A DNA stretch of 64,000 bases from Brienomyrus brachyistius (GCF_023856365.1 NW_026042452.1:217176-281175), one strand, 5' to 3'; shown: positions 10,706-22,315, counted from the stretch's first letter. The notes: generated by a model not told the origin, from the letters alone. Numbers and translations are program-made.

Positions 10706-11475
10706 ATTGATGAGGTACAACACGATTGCTACGACAAGGGGGAGCCAGGACGACAGGTCAGGGGGGAGATATCATCATCCCCACATTCCGAGATTGGGTA
10801 CCAAGCCCCATATATATTAGTAGGCTGAATACAAGAGCAGCTGACCTGAGAAATAAGAAATAAGCTAAGCTGGAAACCTGGACCCTCCGACCAAGAATGC
10901 GTGAAGTACCCTCAGAAGGTCTACTAGAAGATGTACGTAGAAGACTACTACAGATCAGCTGATCTACACCACAGCAACAGTGATCCTTGAGCTGGACCGT
11001 CTTTGAAGACTCCGTAAATCACCGTATAATAATATATATCTACGGGAACGAGCAGAGAACAAGAACAAGATTTGTAAATGTAAGATTTGAAGGACCCGGC
11101 ATGAAAAATAGAATAGTTCTCGTCATTAGTGAACATGTGTCTCGTCATTGTGTATCATGGACAGTAAGAGGGGGATCAATAGAGTGTTGTTATTATAACG
11201 TCTAAGGTCTGTCGATAAATCAATCAGATAAATAATGAAGTCGTTTTCGCTGGAAAAGCCATCTCAGGCTGTCAAGTCTCCCGTTTTGGCCGGGAAACTA
11301 CCGTATTTTACTTCTCTTTCGCGCCGTGCTCCCGTATTAGTATTTTCCCGTAAATCTCCCTTATATTATATAGTTGCTGGATAGTGTAGTGGTAAGATCG
11401 CCACCTTTCACACGGGAGACCGGGGTTCGAATCCCGGTTGTGGCCAAAAATATATTTTATATATTTTATATATTT
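10706..11475. repeat. Array subunit 3.2 (short form, truncated)
   Basis: Short form that breaks off in the AT-rich spacer. Only the first tRNA-like copy remains. It has more substitutions than the internal copies, as expected at an array edge that no longer exchanges with its neighbours. Confidence 0.88.
11376..11445 (+). tRNA. tRNA-Glu(UUC)-like sequence, copy 7a (unpaired)
   Basis: Last copy, at the array edge and without a partner. It has GCCACC for GCCGCC in the anticodon stem, which weakens the stem further. Confidence 0.5.
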
Positions 11476-11630
11476 ATATTTATATTATATTTTATATAAT
11501 TTATATTATTTTATATTTCCTGTCTTAAAATGTAAGGGATACTGGAGCCTGGTTGCGGTGGTGGGATGGCTCACGGCGGGTGCCGGAAAATTTCCTTTAT
11601 TTTCAAATCCAAACCTTGACAGGTATGCTG

Positions 11631-11899
11631 CTGTTCCAAATCATGGGTGCATGTTACAAGTGCGGAACATATTTTAACTTAGTACTAACTTAGCATCATA
11701 TTTGATCTGATTCGACTGAATATCCCAGGTTTCCATCTCTCATGCATCTGGTGTGACGTGTTTTCAGACTCTCAGGCTGGCGCCTGAGAAACGTCTCACT
11801 CCGGCCAGCTGACCAAAGTTGGTAACCTTGGTATTGTGTGTAGGAGATTCGGTATAACTATAATTTCGTTCTCCATTTGCATGCCCGAAGTGTCTTTAA
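11631..11899. repeat. Direct repeat, left copy (about 270 bp)
   Basis: Runs from CTGTTCCAAATCATGGGTGC to GTGTCTTTAA and recurs at 12325-12608 (offset 694). The copies differ by substitutions and by about 15 extra bases in the right copy. The segment between them includes a remnant of the array subunit. Confidence 0.85.
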
Positions 11900-12107
11900 G
11901 TGTTATGTAGTTTTGCCTGAAACGCAAAAATAAAACAAAGCAATTAAAGCCGATCAGTGGCTCAAATTGTGCTGTAGCGATTGAAGAACTTTTGTCGGAA
12001 GTTGGATTCGAACTTGGGATGCCTTACTTGGGAGAACAGAATACCAGAATAGAGTAGGTTAAGTCCAGCCTTGGCTTCCAAGCTGACGTTTTTCTACATA
12101 TGTGCTT

Positions 12108-12318
12108 GTGTATCATGGACAGTAAGAGGGGGCAGGCAAGGAGAGAATTTCTCTCTTTGGGGATCAATAGAGTGTTGTTATTATAACGTCTAAAAAGTAT
12201 GATGGTCTGTCGATAAATCAATAACAATATCAATGAAGTCAATGTTTATCTAAAGGAATCAGAATTCAGGAAAAGCCAGGGGCCGGACCGAGTGTAGGGG
12301 GCGTGGCCAGAGACAGCC
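12108..12318. repeat. Diverged remnant of the array subunit
   Basis: It contains subunit blocks such as TGTATCATGGACAGTAAGAG, the TAACGTCTAAAAAGTATGAT stretch and the long-form GGGGCCGGACCGAGTG block. About 30 extra bases sit near 12131-12160, and other insertions occur near 12225-12265. It is an older, unhomogenised relative of the units at 1-11475. Confidence 0.8.
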
Positions 12319-12324
12319 TGCTGA

Positions 12325-12608
12325 CTGTTCCAAATCATGGGTGCATGTTACAAGTCCGGAACATATTTTAACTTAGTACTAACTTAGCATCATATTTGAT
12401 CTGATTCGACTGAATATCCCAGGTTTCCATCTCTCATGCATCTGGTGTGACGTGTTTTCAGACTCTCAGGCTGGCGCAAAGAAATCTTACGGGAATTGAA
12501 CGTCTCACTCCGGTCAGCTGACCAAAGTTGGTAACCTTGGTATTGTGTGTAGGAGATTCGGTATAACTATAATTTCGTTCTCCATTTACATGCCCGTAGT
12601 GTCTTTAA
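12325..12608. repeat. Direct repeat, right copy
   Basis: Partner of 11631-11899. It is slightly longer because of extra bases near 12478-12492. Confidence 0.85.
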
Positions 12609-12609
12609 C

Positions 12610-13105
12610 CGGCTGCACAAACTGGATCCGCCTCCATTACGACACAACTTTGCCCTTATTGGCTTAAGAATTTAGTCACATACATGACGTATATCTGCTA
12701 TTTCTCCCGAGAAGCAGGTAAAGCAGTGGTAACTGCTTTGTAGTTAATTTACCTGGTAAAATTAAGTTTAAATAAATGATATAAATACTGTAATAGTACT
12801 CGTGAGCTTTGTTTATTTGTTATTAGTTATTGTAATGTTGCGCTGCTTTATTTGTTTAATCGTCTAGTCTGTGGAGACATTCAAGTTAATCAAATAAGAA
12901 TTGCACTGTACACTGTACATGACCATAAAAACTTTGTATCCTTGAAATAAATGTTTTTGATCTTTTCCTTGGCAGTTATCTTTTTACACAGGGCCTCTAT
13001 GTACACGATAGTTTTTTTTTTCACGACTAACAGTATGGATCAGGAGTTGGTTATTGTAAAAGAAGTAATGTGCATGCAGGTGATATTTGTATAGATTTAT
13101 CCACA
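12610..13105. repeat. Dispersed repeat, about 490 bp (copy A)
   Basis: Starts CGGCTGCACAAACTGGATCC and matches 40690-41185 in the same orientation with scattered substitutions. It has an AATAAA-like ATAAATG near 12950 and no long ORF. It may be the end of a hAT-type transposon, since copy B lies just downstream of a BED-finger fragment. That link is inferred. Confidence 0.75.
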
Positions 13106-13164
13106 CCCTTGTAGCAGTGCTGCCATTGCAGTCAGATCTCGCAAACTAGGAGTATTAGTTGTCT

Positions 13165-13845
13165 TTATTTCTCTTTATTTCTTGACGCCAACCCTCTCCA
13201 TTAATCCGGGCTTGGGACTGGCACCTACCTGAGCTGGCTTGCTCCCTTAAGTGGCTGGGTTAGGCTAAACTATATATATATATTTACCAAGACTACAATA
13301 AAACATCTCGAAATGTGTAGTCTAGCAAAACGCAGTTTAAAGAAGGTAGCCTACCTGGCGAAATTGCAAACAAATTAAGGGCGTTAGGCAGCCTTTAGAT
13401 CCTACCCATCATGCACTGCAGTTTTTTGCTAATTCCTCAAATGGAAAACTGTCCATCCATCCATCCATCCATTTTCCAAACCGCTTATCCTACTGGATCG
13501 CGGGGGGTCTGGAGCCTATCCCGGAAGCAATGGGCACGAGACAGGGAACAACTCAGGATGGCGGGCCAGCCCATCGCAGGGCACACTCACACACTATTCA
13601 CTCACGCATACACTCCTATGGGCAATTTAGCAACTCCAATTAGCCTCAGCATGTTTTTGGACTGTGGGGGAAACCAGAGTACCCGGAGGAAACCCCACGA
13701 TGACATGGGTAGAACATGCAAACTCCACACACATGTGACCCAGGTGGAGACTCGAACCCGGGCCCTAGAGGTGTGAGGCAACAGTGCTAACCACTGCACC
13801 ACCATGCTGCCCCCTAAATGGAAAACCATTAAATACAAAAGGAAA
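13165..13845 (+). repeat. Dispersed repeat, inverted partner of 27610-28060, split by a SINE
   Basis: The flanks of the SINE at 13450-13815 match the reverse complement of 27610-28060. Examples are ATTAATCCGGGCTTGGGA near 13200 and ATGGTTTTCCAT-type sequence at the other end. The partner has no SINE, so it shows the empty site. Confidence 0.75.
13450..13815 (-). mobile_element. tRNA-headed SINE (V-SINE-like), full length with target-site duplication
   Basis: Read on the minus strand it starts GGGGGCAGCATGGTGG. It has an A box (GTGCAGTGGTTAGCAC) and a B box (GGTTCGAGTC), then a body with the TGCATGTTCT and CCTCCGGGTACTCTGG blocks common in fish SINEs. It ends in a (TGGA)n tail. An 11-bp duplication AAATGGAAAAC flanks it at 13439-13449 and 13816-13826. 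The length of 366 bp fits a complete element. Related pieces are at 36302, 48151 and 54675. Confidence 0.88.
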
Positions 13846-14610
13846 ACAAAAGTGCTGTAAGACTGTATACTTATGTGTATGTTAGTAAAGGCTGTAGCTG
13901 ACACAACGGACCCCACTAATTAGAAAGGGGTAATTGTACACATGTGGCATCCAGTATGTTCTTCTATAACAGTTTTTAAAAAAAAAAAAAAACTCACATT
14001 ACACAAATTGGCACTATCAAAACGAGGATTATGGGGAAAATGGGGACTGTGATGGAGATTACATACACGTAGGCATGGTATTTAGTTTTTTTTAATCTGG
14101 TCACCTTCCAGAGTAATTGTAAACTAAAACCATCTTCACCCTATTTGATTCTTTATAAATGGACAATCAGTCGTGCAGTAAATGGGGGTATAGAGAGACA
14201 CAGAGCTTGTCTAACAAGAAACCCTGGGAAGCTAACATTAATAGGGTGGGTATGGATAGCAAAACCATTGATACAGATTACAGATTTATATCTCACCTGA
14301 ACCCTGGCGGGCTCCGTGCCAATAGGGGTTGGGATTAGGGTTAGTTAACTTAAGTAGTAATATTGATGTGTATATTCTCCTATTCTCCAGTCAGTGAATC
14401 GTGAAACGTAATGTTAATATGTTTCTATACCTATATGTTCTGCTTAAAAACCCATAAAGGCAAGCACAGTGTTTAGACATTCTGTTACTTAGACTAGTAA
14501 ACACTAAGATCCTTCAGCTTTCAATTAACCTGACACAACAGTCTAAACAACAAATGTGTGCCATGTCATTTGTCATCTTTACATCTTGTATCCTTTATAT
14601 GGTAATTGGA
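13846..14610. other. No gene seen
   Basis: AT-rich sequence with a 14-A run near 13980 and no conserved frame. A SINE or LINE of unknown kind could be hidden here. Confidence 0.5.
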
Positions 14611-14682
14611 TTTTCAAGGTGGAATTGCAGGTCGATCATTTTAAGGATCTAGATGTAAACCTCCCTGGTGTTGCTTTAATAT
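14611..14682 (+). repeat. Short direct repeat, left copy
   Basis: About 72 bp (TTTTCAAGGTGGAATTGCAG onward) repeated at 15940-16011. The two copies bracket the decayed integrase at 14812-15300, so they may be LTR or pre-LTR edges of that element. That role is inferred. Confidence 0.7.
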
Positions 14683-14811
14683 TTTTTTTGCACAATTTGC
14701 TTCACACACTTCCTCCAGCAGAGAAGCTTACAATACTACACCCCACCAAATGACTGGATGATGCCTTTTTATTTAAGGTCTGGCTGTGAGCCTCGATTAC
14801 CGATACACTAT

Positions 14812-15300
14812 CTTCAGGCTCCTGCCGGGATCAGTCAGTATGGTGGACCTTTGGAGGAATGGGTACAAAACCATCAGGAAAGTTTGCAGGTGCTTCAAGA
14901 GTATGTGAAGGCTTAGTTGGAGGAACAAGCCACACCACGAAATCGGAAACACAATGAGTTGGTTAATGATTAGGGGTTTGATGAAGGTCAGCTGGTGTGT
15001 TTGCGGAACCATGTTCGAGGTAAAATACAGGATCATTGGGATGCCTGTTTGTATATGGTAGTTCGGTGTCCCCAAGATCAGGGTGCAGTTTACTCTGCAA
15101 CTCCAATGGAGGGGGACGGGGTTGTCCGTCAAGTTCACCGAACAGAGTTGCGTCCAGTACCACAGGGGGTTGTTATGTCAGGGGAAGATGTTCTGGTAAT
15201 GTCTCCTGAGTCTGGGTTGCCCACAGGGGCAACAGAAATGGAATCGGATGAGGACTCTGTGATTTTACGGGGACAGGGCTGGTGGGAGGGGTCGCAATAG
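14812..15300 (+). pseudogene. LTR-retrotransposon integrase C-terminus, decayed
   Basis: One frame shows a helical stretch near 14833-14900 (EEWVQNHQESLQVLQEYVKA), then a conserved C-terminal integrase-like module: GFDEGQLVCLRNHVRG, KIQDHWDACLYMVV and, further on, GVVRQVHRTELRPVPQG. This order (charged helix, GDxVxLR-like strand, KIQDxW, then VHRxxLRP) is typical of the integrase tail in fish Gypsy-type elements. Two in-frame stops lie before the last 100 residues. The catalytic core is absent upstream, so this is a fragment that cannot act alone. Confidence 0.8.
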
Positions 15301-15729
15301 AGCATCCACAAGTAGGCCTCGTATAATGGAGGAGGTTATGTCCCCCCCGAGGTGTAGAGACCAGTTAAACGTTCGGTGAGGTCCACCACTGGTCATCATA
15401 CCAACCCTTATAAGTTACCACGGTCAGTGAATGATCGTTCGGTTGGGGAGGAAGACCAGTGGTTTGGGGATAGAATTCTTAGCTGTGATCGTTGGGTCAT
15501 CAATTTCATTTTGGGGGATGGATTGTAGCCAGGCAATTATAGGCAGGTATAGGAACTGCAGTTCGGACTGGAGGCATAGCCGGGGCGAGATGGCTGTGCA
15601 TGTTCCGATGGTAGGGCATATTGGCAAAGGAGCAGGCACGGGAAAGACAGGCAGGGTCCTGATAGATTTGGTGGAGCATCGGCGGGCATATTGAATTTGC
15701 AGTGTAGCAGCCTTTCTGTTTGCTTGTTT

Positions 15730-15881
15730 CAGGGGTGAACAATCTTATCCGCAAAGGGCCGGTGTGTATGCAGGTTTTCGCTGCAACTCCCTAATTAGAT
15801 TTCTAATTAGAGGACTGATTAGCTGAAGAGTCCTCATACCTGGTTTTGAAGAGCTGACCTAAAGGTTACCCCAAAAACCTG
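15730..15881 (+). mobile_element. hAT-like nonautonomous transposon, left end only
   Basis: Begins CAGGGGTGAACAATCTTATC, a hAT-Charlie-like terminal repeat, and continues with the CGCAAAGGGCCGGTGTG block seen in a common fish MITE. The matching right terminal repeat is missing; the sequence runs into a T-run at 15882. Confidence 0.55.
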
Positions 15882-15939
15882 TTTTTTTTTTGTTTGAATG
15901 GGGCAGTGAGTCATGGGGTAAACTACTGTTCTTTAGGGG

Positions 15940-16011
15940 TTTTCAAGGTGGAATTACGGGTCGATAATTTTAAGGATCAGGTTGTAAACCTCCCTGGTGT
16001 TGCTTTAATAT
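15940..16011 (+). repeat. Short direct repeat, right copy
   Basis: Partner of 14611-14682, about 90 percent alike by eye. Confidence 0.7.
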
Positions 16012-16483
16012 GTTTTATCTGAGGTTGTATCGTGTATTATCAAGCCAGCCGGCTTAGTGGCCTCGGGAGCGGGGTTTAGTGGGAGCAGCTGGCTAGTTTT
16101 ATTTTCTTTTTTGTTTGTGTCTTTTTCTTTGTTGTATGTATATTTTGGGTTCATTATTAGGCAGGCTGGGCCTTTTGGCACCTGTAGTCTGGGTGCTGGA
16201 TTGCCCATAGGGGTCTTTTTTATTGCTGTGATTTGCTGTGTCATTCACTAGTGTGATTTGTGCTGGATGTGTTTTTAAGGTTGTGCTGTGGCGTGTACCT
16301 GAGCAAACTTTGGGCAACCTGTTCTCTTGTTGGCTTTATTGACAAAGGGTGGATTAGTCTAATTACGGCCTGCTACAAATAGCTGCATATAACGTATAAA
16401 AAAAATCACCTTATGGGTGCTCCGTAGGGTAGCAAGATCTTGAGTTTTTTTTACAGTACTCGGGTACGTTTTAAAATTTTCGA

Positions 16484-16583
16484 CCAATCAGCAAACATTA
16501 TTCTGACAGCATAGCTGGGAAACCAATGAAAAGTGAGTGCAACGTTCTAGAACTTGACTTCGGGTTGACGCTCCCTATAAAAG
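16484..16583 (+). promoter_or_regulatory. CCAAT/TATA promoter with a heat-shock-element-like palindrome
   Basis: Two CCAAT boxes (16484-16488 in CGACCAATCAG and 16523-16527 in AAACCAATGA), a palindrome GTTCTAGAAC at 16544-16553, and a TATA box CTATAAAAG at 16575-16583. Order and spacing are those of a focused RNA polymerase II promoter. Start of transcription is expected about 25-30 bp after the TATA box, near 16605. TTCnnGAA is the core of a heat-shock element, but only two units are visible, so heat control is only a suggestion. Confidence 0.6.
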
Positions 16584-16674
16584 AGCTGGGTACTGCTTCA
16601 AGGCGTTCAGTTGGCGCTACCTCCTGATAGAGTAGCACTGTACGGCTCTTGTTCCGTAAAACAACATCAAAAGG

Positions 16675-16963
16675 ATGAAAAAAAAAACAATATTTAAAGA
16701 AGACGAAAAAAATCTATTTTTAAAGAAGACGAAAAAAACATCGTCTAAAAAAATAAGCCAAAAAAATAATATCCGAAGAAGGAAAAACATGCAAAGTAAA
16801 AAAAAACAAACAAAAATAAAAAACAATATCCAAAGAAGAAGGAAAAAAACATCCAAAGGGAGAAAAGAAGAACTGAAGGGCCAACGAGGTAGGAGGAAAT
16901 ACAAATTTCGTTTCAGCACCGTTGGAGTGCCAAGCCGTGAAAAGCATTTGGCCAGAAGACAAG
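16675..16963 (+). CDS. Candidate first coding exon of a lysine/arginine-rich protein
   Basis: I do not recognise this protein. The frame starts at ATG 16675, about 100 bp after the TATA box, with A at -3 and G at -1. It runs 96 codons to a strong splice donor AAG|GTAAGTG with GT at 16964-16965, giving phase 1. The residues are dominated by K and R with S, N and Q (for example IRRRKNMQSKKKQTK), with no membrane segment and no cysteine. A nuclear or nucleic-acid-binding role would fit the charge. Part of the bias comes from A-rich low-complexity DNA, so the reading may be a leader rather than a gene. No second exon was found before the transposon at 17380. A short histone-like or retroelement leader ORF are alternatives. 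Confidence 0.35.
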
Positions 16964-17379
16964 GTAAGTGTTGTATCTGTTATTTTAAAACAGCGCTTTT
17001 CAAAATGCTGCTTTATAATCGTTTGAGATCGTTAGCCAGTGTGACAGCTGAAGGCTTTTTGAGTTTACCAACATAAAGTTTTATTTCTGTATTAGGACAT
17101 TGTCAGGAACAATGATGTGTTCATCGCTATGATGTGGTCAAAAAGCGATGCATTGAATCTTAGAAACATTTGTGATTTTTCAAACGATGCTTTTCCTTTT
17201 ATTTAATCAGTAAAATTTCCATCGGTTTTATATAGTGCCCCTTGAAATATGTCTTTAGCTCATTTTCCGGGCATTTTACTAGAATGCATCCTGAGAAATA
17301 CACAAGCTCTGCTGCATTTCCGTGCCTCGATGTTTAGTGCCGAGTATAATTGTTGCAGTTGCCTTTTATATATTCCATG

Positions 17380-17963
17380 AGACCTGTTGGTACCAAGAGA
17401 AGTGTGAGACTGTCAGGGTGAATTTATCATACAATCGCACGCATAAATACCTGAGGGTTGCCAGTCCTTTTGCGTTGTTACAGGAGGACTAGAGCTGACG
17501 AGTGTGTTTCTACACACTATCAAGGGCATTGTAGTACAGTTTTCTCAGGTGGGAGAATGCTGCCGATCTCCTATTTGACAATACAGCCCTTGATATATTA
17601 GAATATTACAGAACTAGAAGCCTTTTGCAAGGAAGAATGTGAGAAAATCCCAAGTACAAGAACTGAAAGCCTTTCAGCTGGCTATAAGAAGCGCTTGTAA
17701 GCTGTGATATCTGGCAGAGGAGGTGTTACTAAGTACTGATTACGTAGGGTGCCCAAACTTTTGCAGAGTGCCATAATAATGTTTTTATTTTGTAATTTTG
17801 TTCAATTTATGGCATAAAAAGTAACTATTCATCAATGTTTGCTGAAAATATTGTGTATTTTTCCCCCAGTTCCTAAAGAGACTGTATTAACTGATATTGT
17901 TGCTTTTGTAATTGAAAAGATGTTATTTGTCAAGGGGTGCCAAACCTTTGCATAAGACTGTAC
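17380..17963 (+). mobile_element. Decayed Tc1/mariner-like DNA transposon (3' part)
   Basis: The 3' end reads GGGGTGCCAAACCTTTGCAT then AAGACTGTA, a terminal sequence shared with vertebrate mariner-type repeats. A related GGTGCCCAAACTTTTGCA lies inside at 17749. A transposase tail is at 17626-17739. The 5' terminal repeat was not found. Confidence 0.55.
17626..17739 (+). pseudogene. Transposase C-terminal remnant
   Basis: 38 codons in one frame, with CEKIPSTRTESLSAGYKKRL, then a stop, then AVISGRGGVTKY and a final stop. The closing pattern (W/C-E-K-I-P, S-x-x-x-R-L, A-V-I, G-G-x-T-K-Y) is that of Tc1/mariner-superfamily transposase tails. One internal stop and no catalytic part make it inactive. 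Confidence 0.65.
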
Positions 17964-17964
17964 A

Positions 17965-18078
17965 CAGTGTGTGTATGTGTTTATGTGAGTGTGTGTCTGT
18001 GTGTGTGTGTGTATATATATATATGTGTGTGTGTGTATATATTTCTGTATATGCATGTGTATATATATATTTATATAT
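17965..18078 (+). repeat. (GT)n and (TA)n microsatellite
   Basis: Alternating GTGTGT and TATATA runs with interruptions, directly before the TA-rich satellite. Confidence 0.9.
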
Positions 18079-18139
18079 AGTTCACACACATTCAAACTTA
18101 TTTGAATACACATTCAAAATTATTTTTATTATTATTATT

Positions 18140-19020
18140 TTCGTTTTTTTTTTTTTTTGTGTTTTAAAATTTTTTATTTTTGCAATGGAAATAAAAATAA
18201 AGCAGTCCTCCGTAGAGGAGGGGTGGTGGAGGGAATATATATATATATATACATATATATAAAATAATTGTCACACAACTGGGGTGACATGCCTTTCCTG
18301 CTCACCCAATTTTAGTGCACTTTAGTTATGCATAATGACCTTCTAGTCTCGATACACCCATATATATATATGTATATATATATATAGTTTTTTTGTTTTT
18401 TTTTTTGCAATAGACAATAAAAATAACGCAGTTCTCCATAAAGGAGGGATGGTGGATGGAATATATATATACATATATATAAAATAATTGTCACACAACC
18501 TGGGTGACATGCCTTGCCTGCTCACCCAGTTTTAGTGCACCTTAGTTATTCATAATGACCATCTAGTCTCGATACACCCATAAATATATATGTATATATA
18601 TATAGTTTTTTTTGTTTTTTTTTTTGCAATAGACAATAAAAATAACGCAGTTCTCCATAAAGGAGGGATGGTGGATGGAATATATATATACATATATATA
18701 AAATAATTGTCACACAACTTGGGTGACATGCCTTGCCTGCTCACCCAATTTTAGTGCAACTTAGTTATCCATAATGACCAACTAGTCTCGATACACCCAT
18801 ATATATATATATATGTACATATATATATAGTTTTTTTATTAGCAATAGAAAAGAAAAATAACGCAGTTCTCCGTAAAGGAGGGATGGTGGATGGAATATA
18901 TATATATATATATACATTTATATAAAATAATTGTCACACAACCTGGGTGACATGCCTTGCCTGCTCACCCAATTTTAGTGCACCTTAGTTATCCATACTG
19001 ACCATCTAGTCTCGACACAC

Positions 19021-19067
<47 letters not shown>

Positions 19068-19369
19068 GATATTTTTTCTTTTTCTTGTGTTTTTTTTTCG
19101 CAATGGATATTAAAAATAAAGCAGTCCTCCGTAAAGGAGGGGTGGTGGAGGGAATATATATATACATATATATATAAAATAATTGTCACACAACCTGGGT
19201 GACATGCCTTGCCTGCTCACCCAATTTTAGTGCAACTTAGTTATCCATAATGACCAACTAGTCTCGATACACCCATATATATATATATATATGTACATAT
19301 ATATAGTTTTTTTATTAGCAATAGAAAAGAAAAATAACGCAGTTCTCCGTAAAGGAGGGATGGTGGATG

Positions 19370-19433
<64 letters not shown>

Positions 19434-19536
19434 TTATATAAAATAATTGTCACACAACCTGGGTGACATGCCTTGCCTGCTCACCCAATTTTAGTGCACT
19501 TTAGTTATCCATACTGACCATCTAGTCTCGACACAC

Positions 19537-19581
<45 letters not shown>

Positions 19582-19883
19582 GATATTTTTTCTTTTTCTT
19601 GTGTTTTTTTTTCGCAATGGATATTAAAAATAAAGCAGTCCTCCGTAAAGGAGGGGTGGTGGAGGGAATATATATATACATATATATATAAAATAATTGT
19701 CACACAACCTGGGTGACATGCCTTGCCTGCTCACCCAATTTTAGTGCAACTTAGTTATCCATAATGACCAACTAGTCTCGATACACCCATATATATATAT
19801 ATATATGTACATATATATAGTTTTTTTATTAGCAATAGAAAAGAAAAATAACGCAGTTCTCCGTAAAGGAGGGATGGTGGATG

Positions 19884-19953
<70 letters not shown>

Positions 19954-20056
19954 TTATATAAAATAATTGTCACACAACCTGGGTGACATGCCTTGCCTGC
20001 TCACCCAATTTTAGTGCACTTTAGTTATCCATACTGACCATCTAGTCTCGACACAC

Positions 20057-20109
<53 letters not shown>

Positions 20110-20529
20110 GATATTTTTTCTTTTTCTTGTGTTTTTTTTTCGCAATGGATATTAAAAATAAAGCAGTCCTCCGTAAAGGAGGGATGGTGGATGGAATATA
20201 TATATAAAATAATTGTCACACAACCGGGGTGACATGCCTTGCCTGCTCACCCAATTTTAGTGCACCTTAGTTATTCATAATGACCATCTAGTCTCGATAC
20301 ACCCATAAATATATATGTATATATATATAGTTTTTTTATTAGCAATAGAAAAGAAAAATAACGCAGTTCTCCGTAAAGGAGGGATGGTGGATGGAATATA
20401 TATATATATATATACATTTATATAAAATAATTGTCACACAACCTGGGTGACATGCCTTGCCTGCTCACCCAATTTTAGTGCACTTTAGTTATCCATAATG
20501 ACCATCTAGTCTCGATACACCCATGAATA

Positions 20530-20596
<67 letters not shown>

Positions 20597-20783
20597 TTTC
20601 TGTTTTTTTTTTGCAATAGACAATAAAAATAACGCAGTTCTCCGTAAAGGAGGGATGGTGGATGGAATATGTATATGCATATATATAAAATAATTGTCAC
20701 ACAACCTGGGTGACATGCCTTGCCTGCTCACCCAATTTTAGTGCACCTCAGTTATCCATACTGACCATCTAGTCTCGACACAC

Positions 20784-20830
<47 letters not shown>

Positions 20831-21775
20831 GATATTTTTTCTTTTTCTTGTGTTTTTTTTTCGCAATGGATATTAAAAATAAAGCAGTCCTCCGTAAAGG
20901 AGGGGTGGTGGAGGGAATATATATATACATTTATATAAAATAATTGTCACACAACTGGGGAGACATGCCTTGCCTGCTCACCCAATTTTAGTGCACCTTA
21001 GTTATCCATAATGACCAACTAGTCTCGATACACCCATAAATATATATATATATATGTACATATATATAGTTTTTTTATTAGCAATAGAAAAGAAAAATAA
21101 CGCAGTTCTCCGTAAAGGAGGGATGGTGGATGGAATATATACATACATATATATAAAATAATTGTCACACAACCTGGGTGACATGCCTTGCCTGCTCACC
21201 CAATTTTAGTGCAACTTAGTTATCCATAATGACCAACTAGTCTCGATACACCCATAAATATATATGTATATATATAGTTTTTTTTTTTTCGCAATGGACA
21301 ATAAAAATAACGCAGTTCTCCGTAAAGGAGGGATGGTGGATGGAATATATATATAAAATAATTGTCACACAACCGGGGTGACATGCCTTGCCTGCTCACC
21401 CAATTTTAGTGCACCTTAGTTATTCATAATGACCATCTAGTCTCGATACACCCATAAATATATATGTATATATATGTATTGTTTTTTTTTTTTTTTTTTT
21501 TTTGCAATAGACAATAAAAATAGCGCAGTTCTCCATAAAGGAGGGATGGTGGATGGAATATATATATACATATATATAAAATAATTGTCACACAACCTGG
21601 GTGACATGCCTTGCCTGCTCACCCAATTTTAGTGCAACTTAGTTATCCATAATGACCAACTAGTCTCGATACACCCATATATATATATATATATATATGT
21701 ACATATATATAGTTTTTTTATTAGCAATAGAAAAGAAAAATAACACAGTTCTCCGTAAAGGAGGGATGGTGGATG

Positions 21776-21831
<56 letters not shown>

Positions 21832-21937
21832 TTATATAAAATAATTGTCACACAACCTGGGTGACATGCCTTGCCTGCTCACCCAATTTTAGTGCACTTT
21901 AGTTATCCATACTGACCATCTAGTCTCGACACACCCA

Positions 21938-21973
<36 letters not shown>

Positions 21974-22257
21974 GATATTTTTTCTTTTTCTTGTGTTTTT
22001 TTTTCGCAATGGATATTAAAAATAAAGCAGTCCTCCGTAAAGGAGGGATGGTGGATGGAATATATATATAAAATAATTGTCACACAACCGGGGTGACATG
22101 CCTTGCCTGCTCACCCAATTTTAGTGCACCTTAGTTATTCATAATGACCATCTAGTCTCGATACACCCATAAATATACATGTATATATATATAGTTTTTT
22201 TATTAGCAATAAAAAAGAAAAATAACGCAGTTCTCCGTAAAGGAGGGATGGTGGATG

Positions 22258-22315
<58 letters not shown>

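Larger units (their letters stand above)
8270..11475. repeat. Higher-order tandem array, macro-unit 3 (truncated)
   Basis: Head at 8270-9735, one full subunit (9736-10705) and a second subunit that stops inside the AT-rich spacer after its first tRNA-like copy. The second tRNA-like copy and the tail are missing and unrelated sequence follows. This is the right-hand edge of the array. The last subunit also carries private changes, for example CTCACCG near 11020 and loss of a short A-rich block after 11204. Confidence 0.9.

Noticed and set aside
1335..11205. Repeated 60-84-codon ORFs on both strands of the array
   Set aside because: They recur only because the DNA repeats, overlap each other on opposite strands, show no domain and change length freely (66 or 68 aa).
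2147..11445. Functional tRNA-Glu gene cluster
   Set aside because: Mismatched acceptor and anticodon stems and an irregular T arm in all copies. Kept only as tRNA-like with moderate confidence.
13411..13916. Overlapping ORFs of 121 and 104 aa
   Set aside because: Both lie in the SINE. SINEs do not code.
16617..16962. Minus-strand F/L-rich ORFs
   Set aside because: They are complements of A-rich coding or leader DNA, with poly-F/L content due to T-runs.
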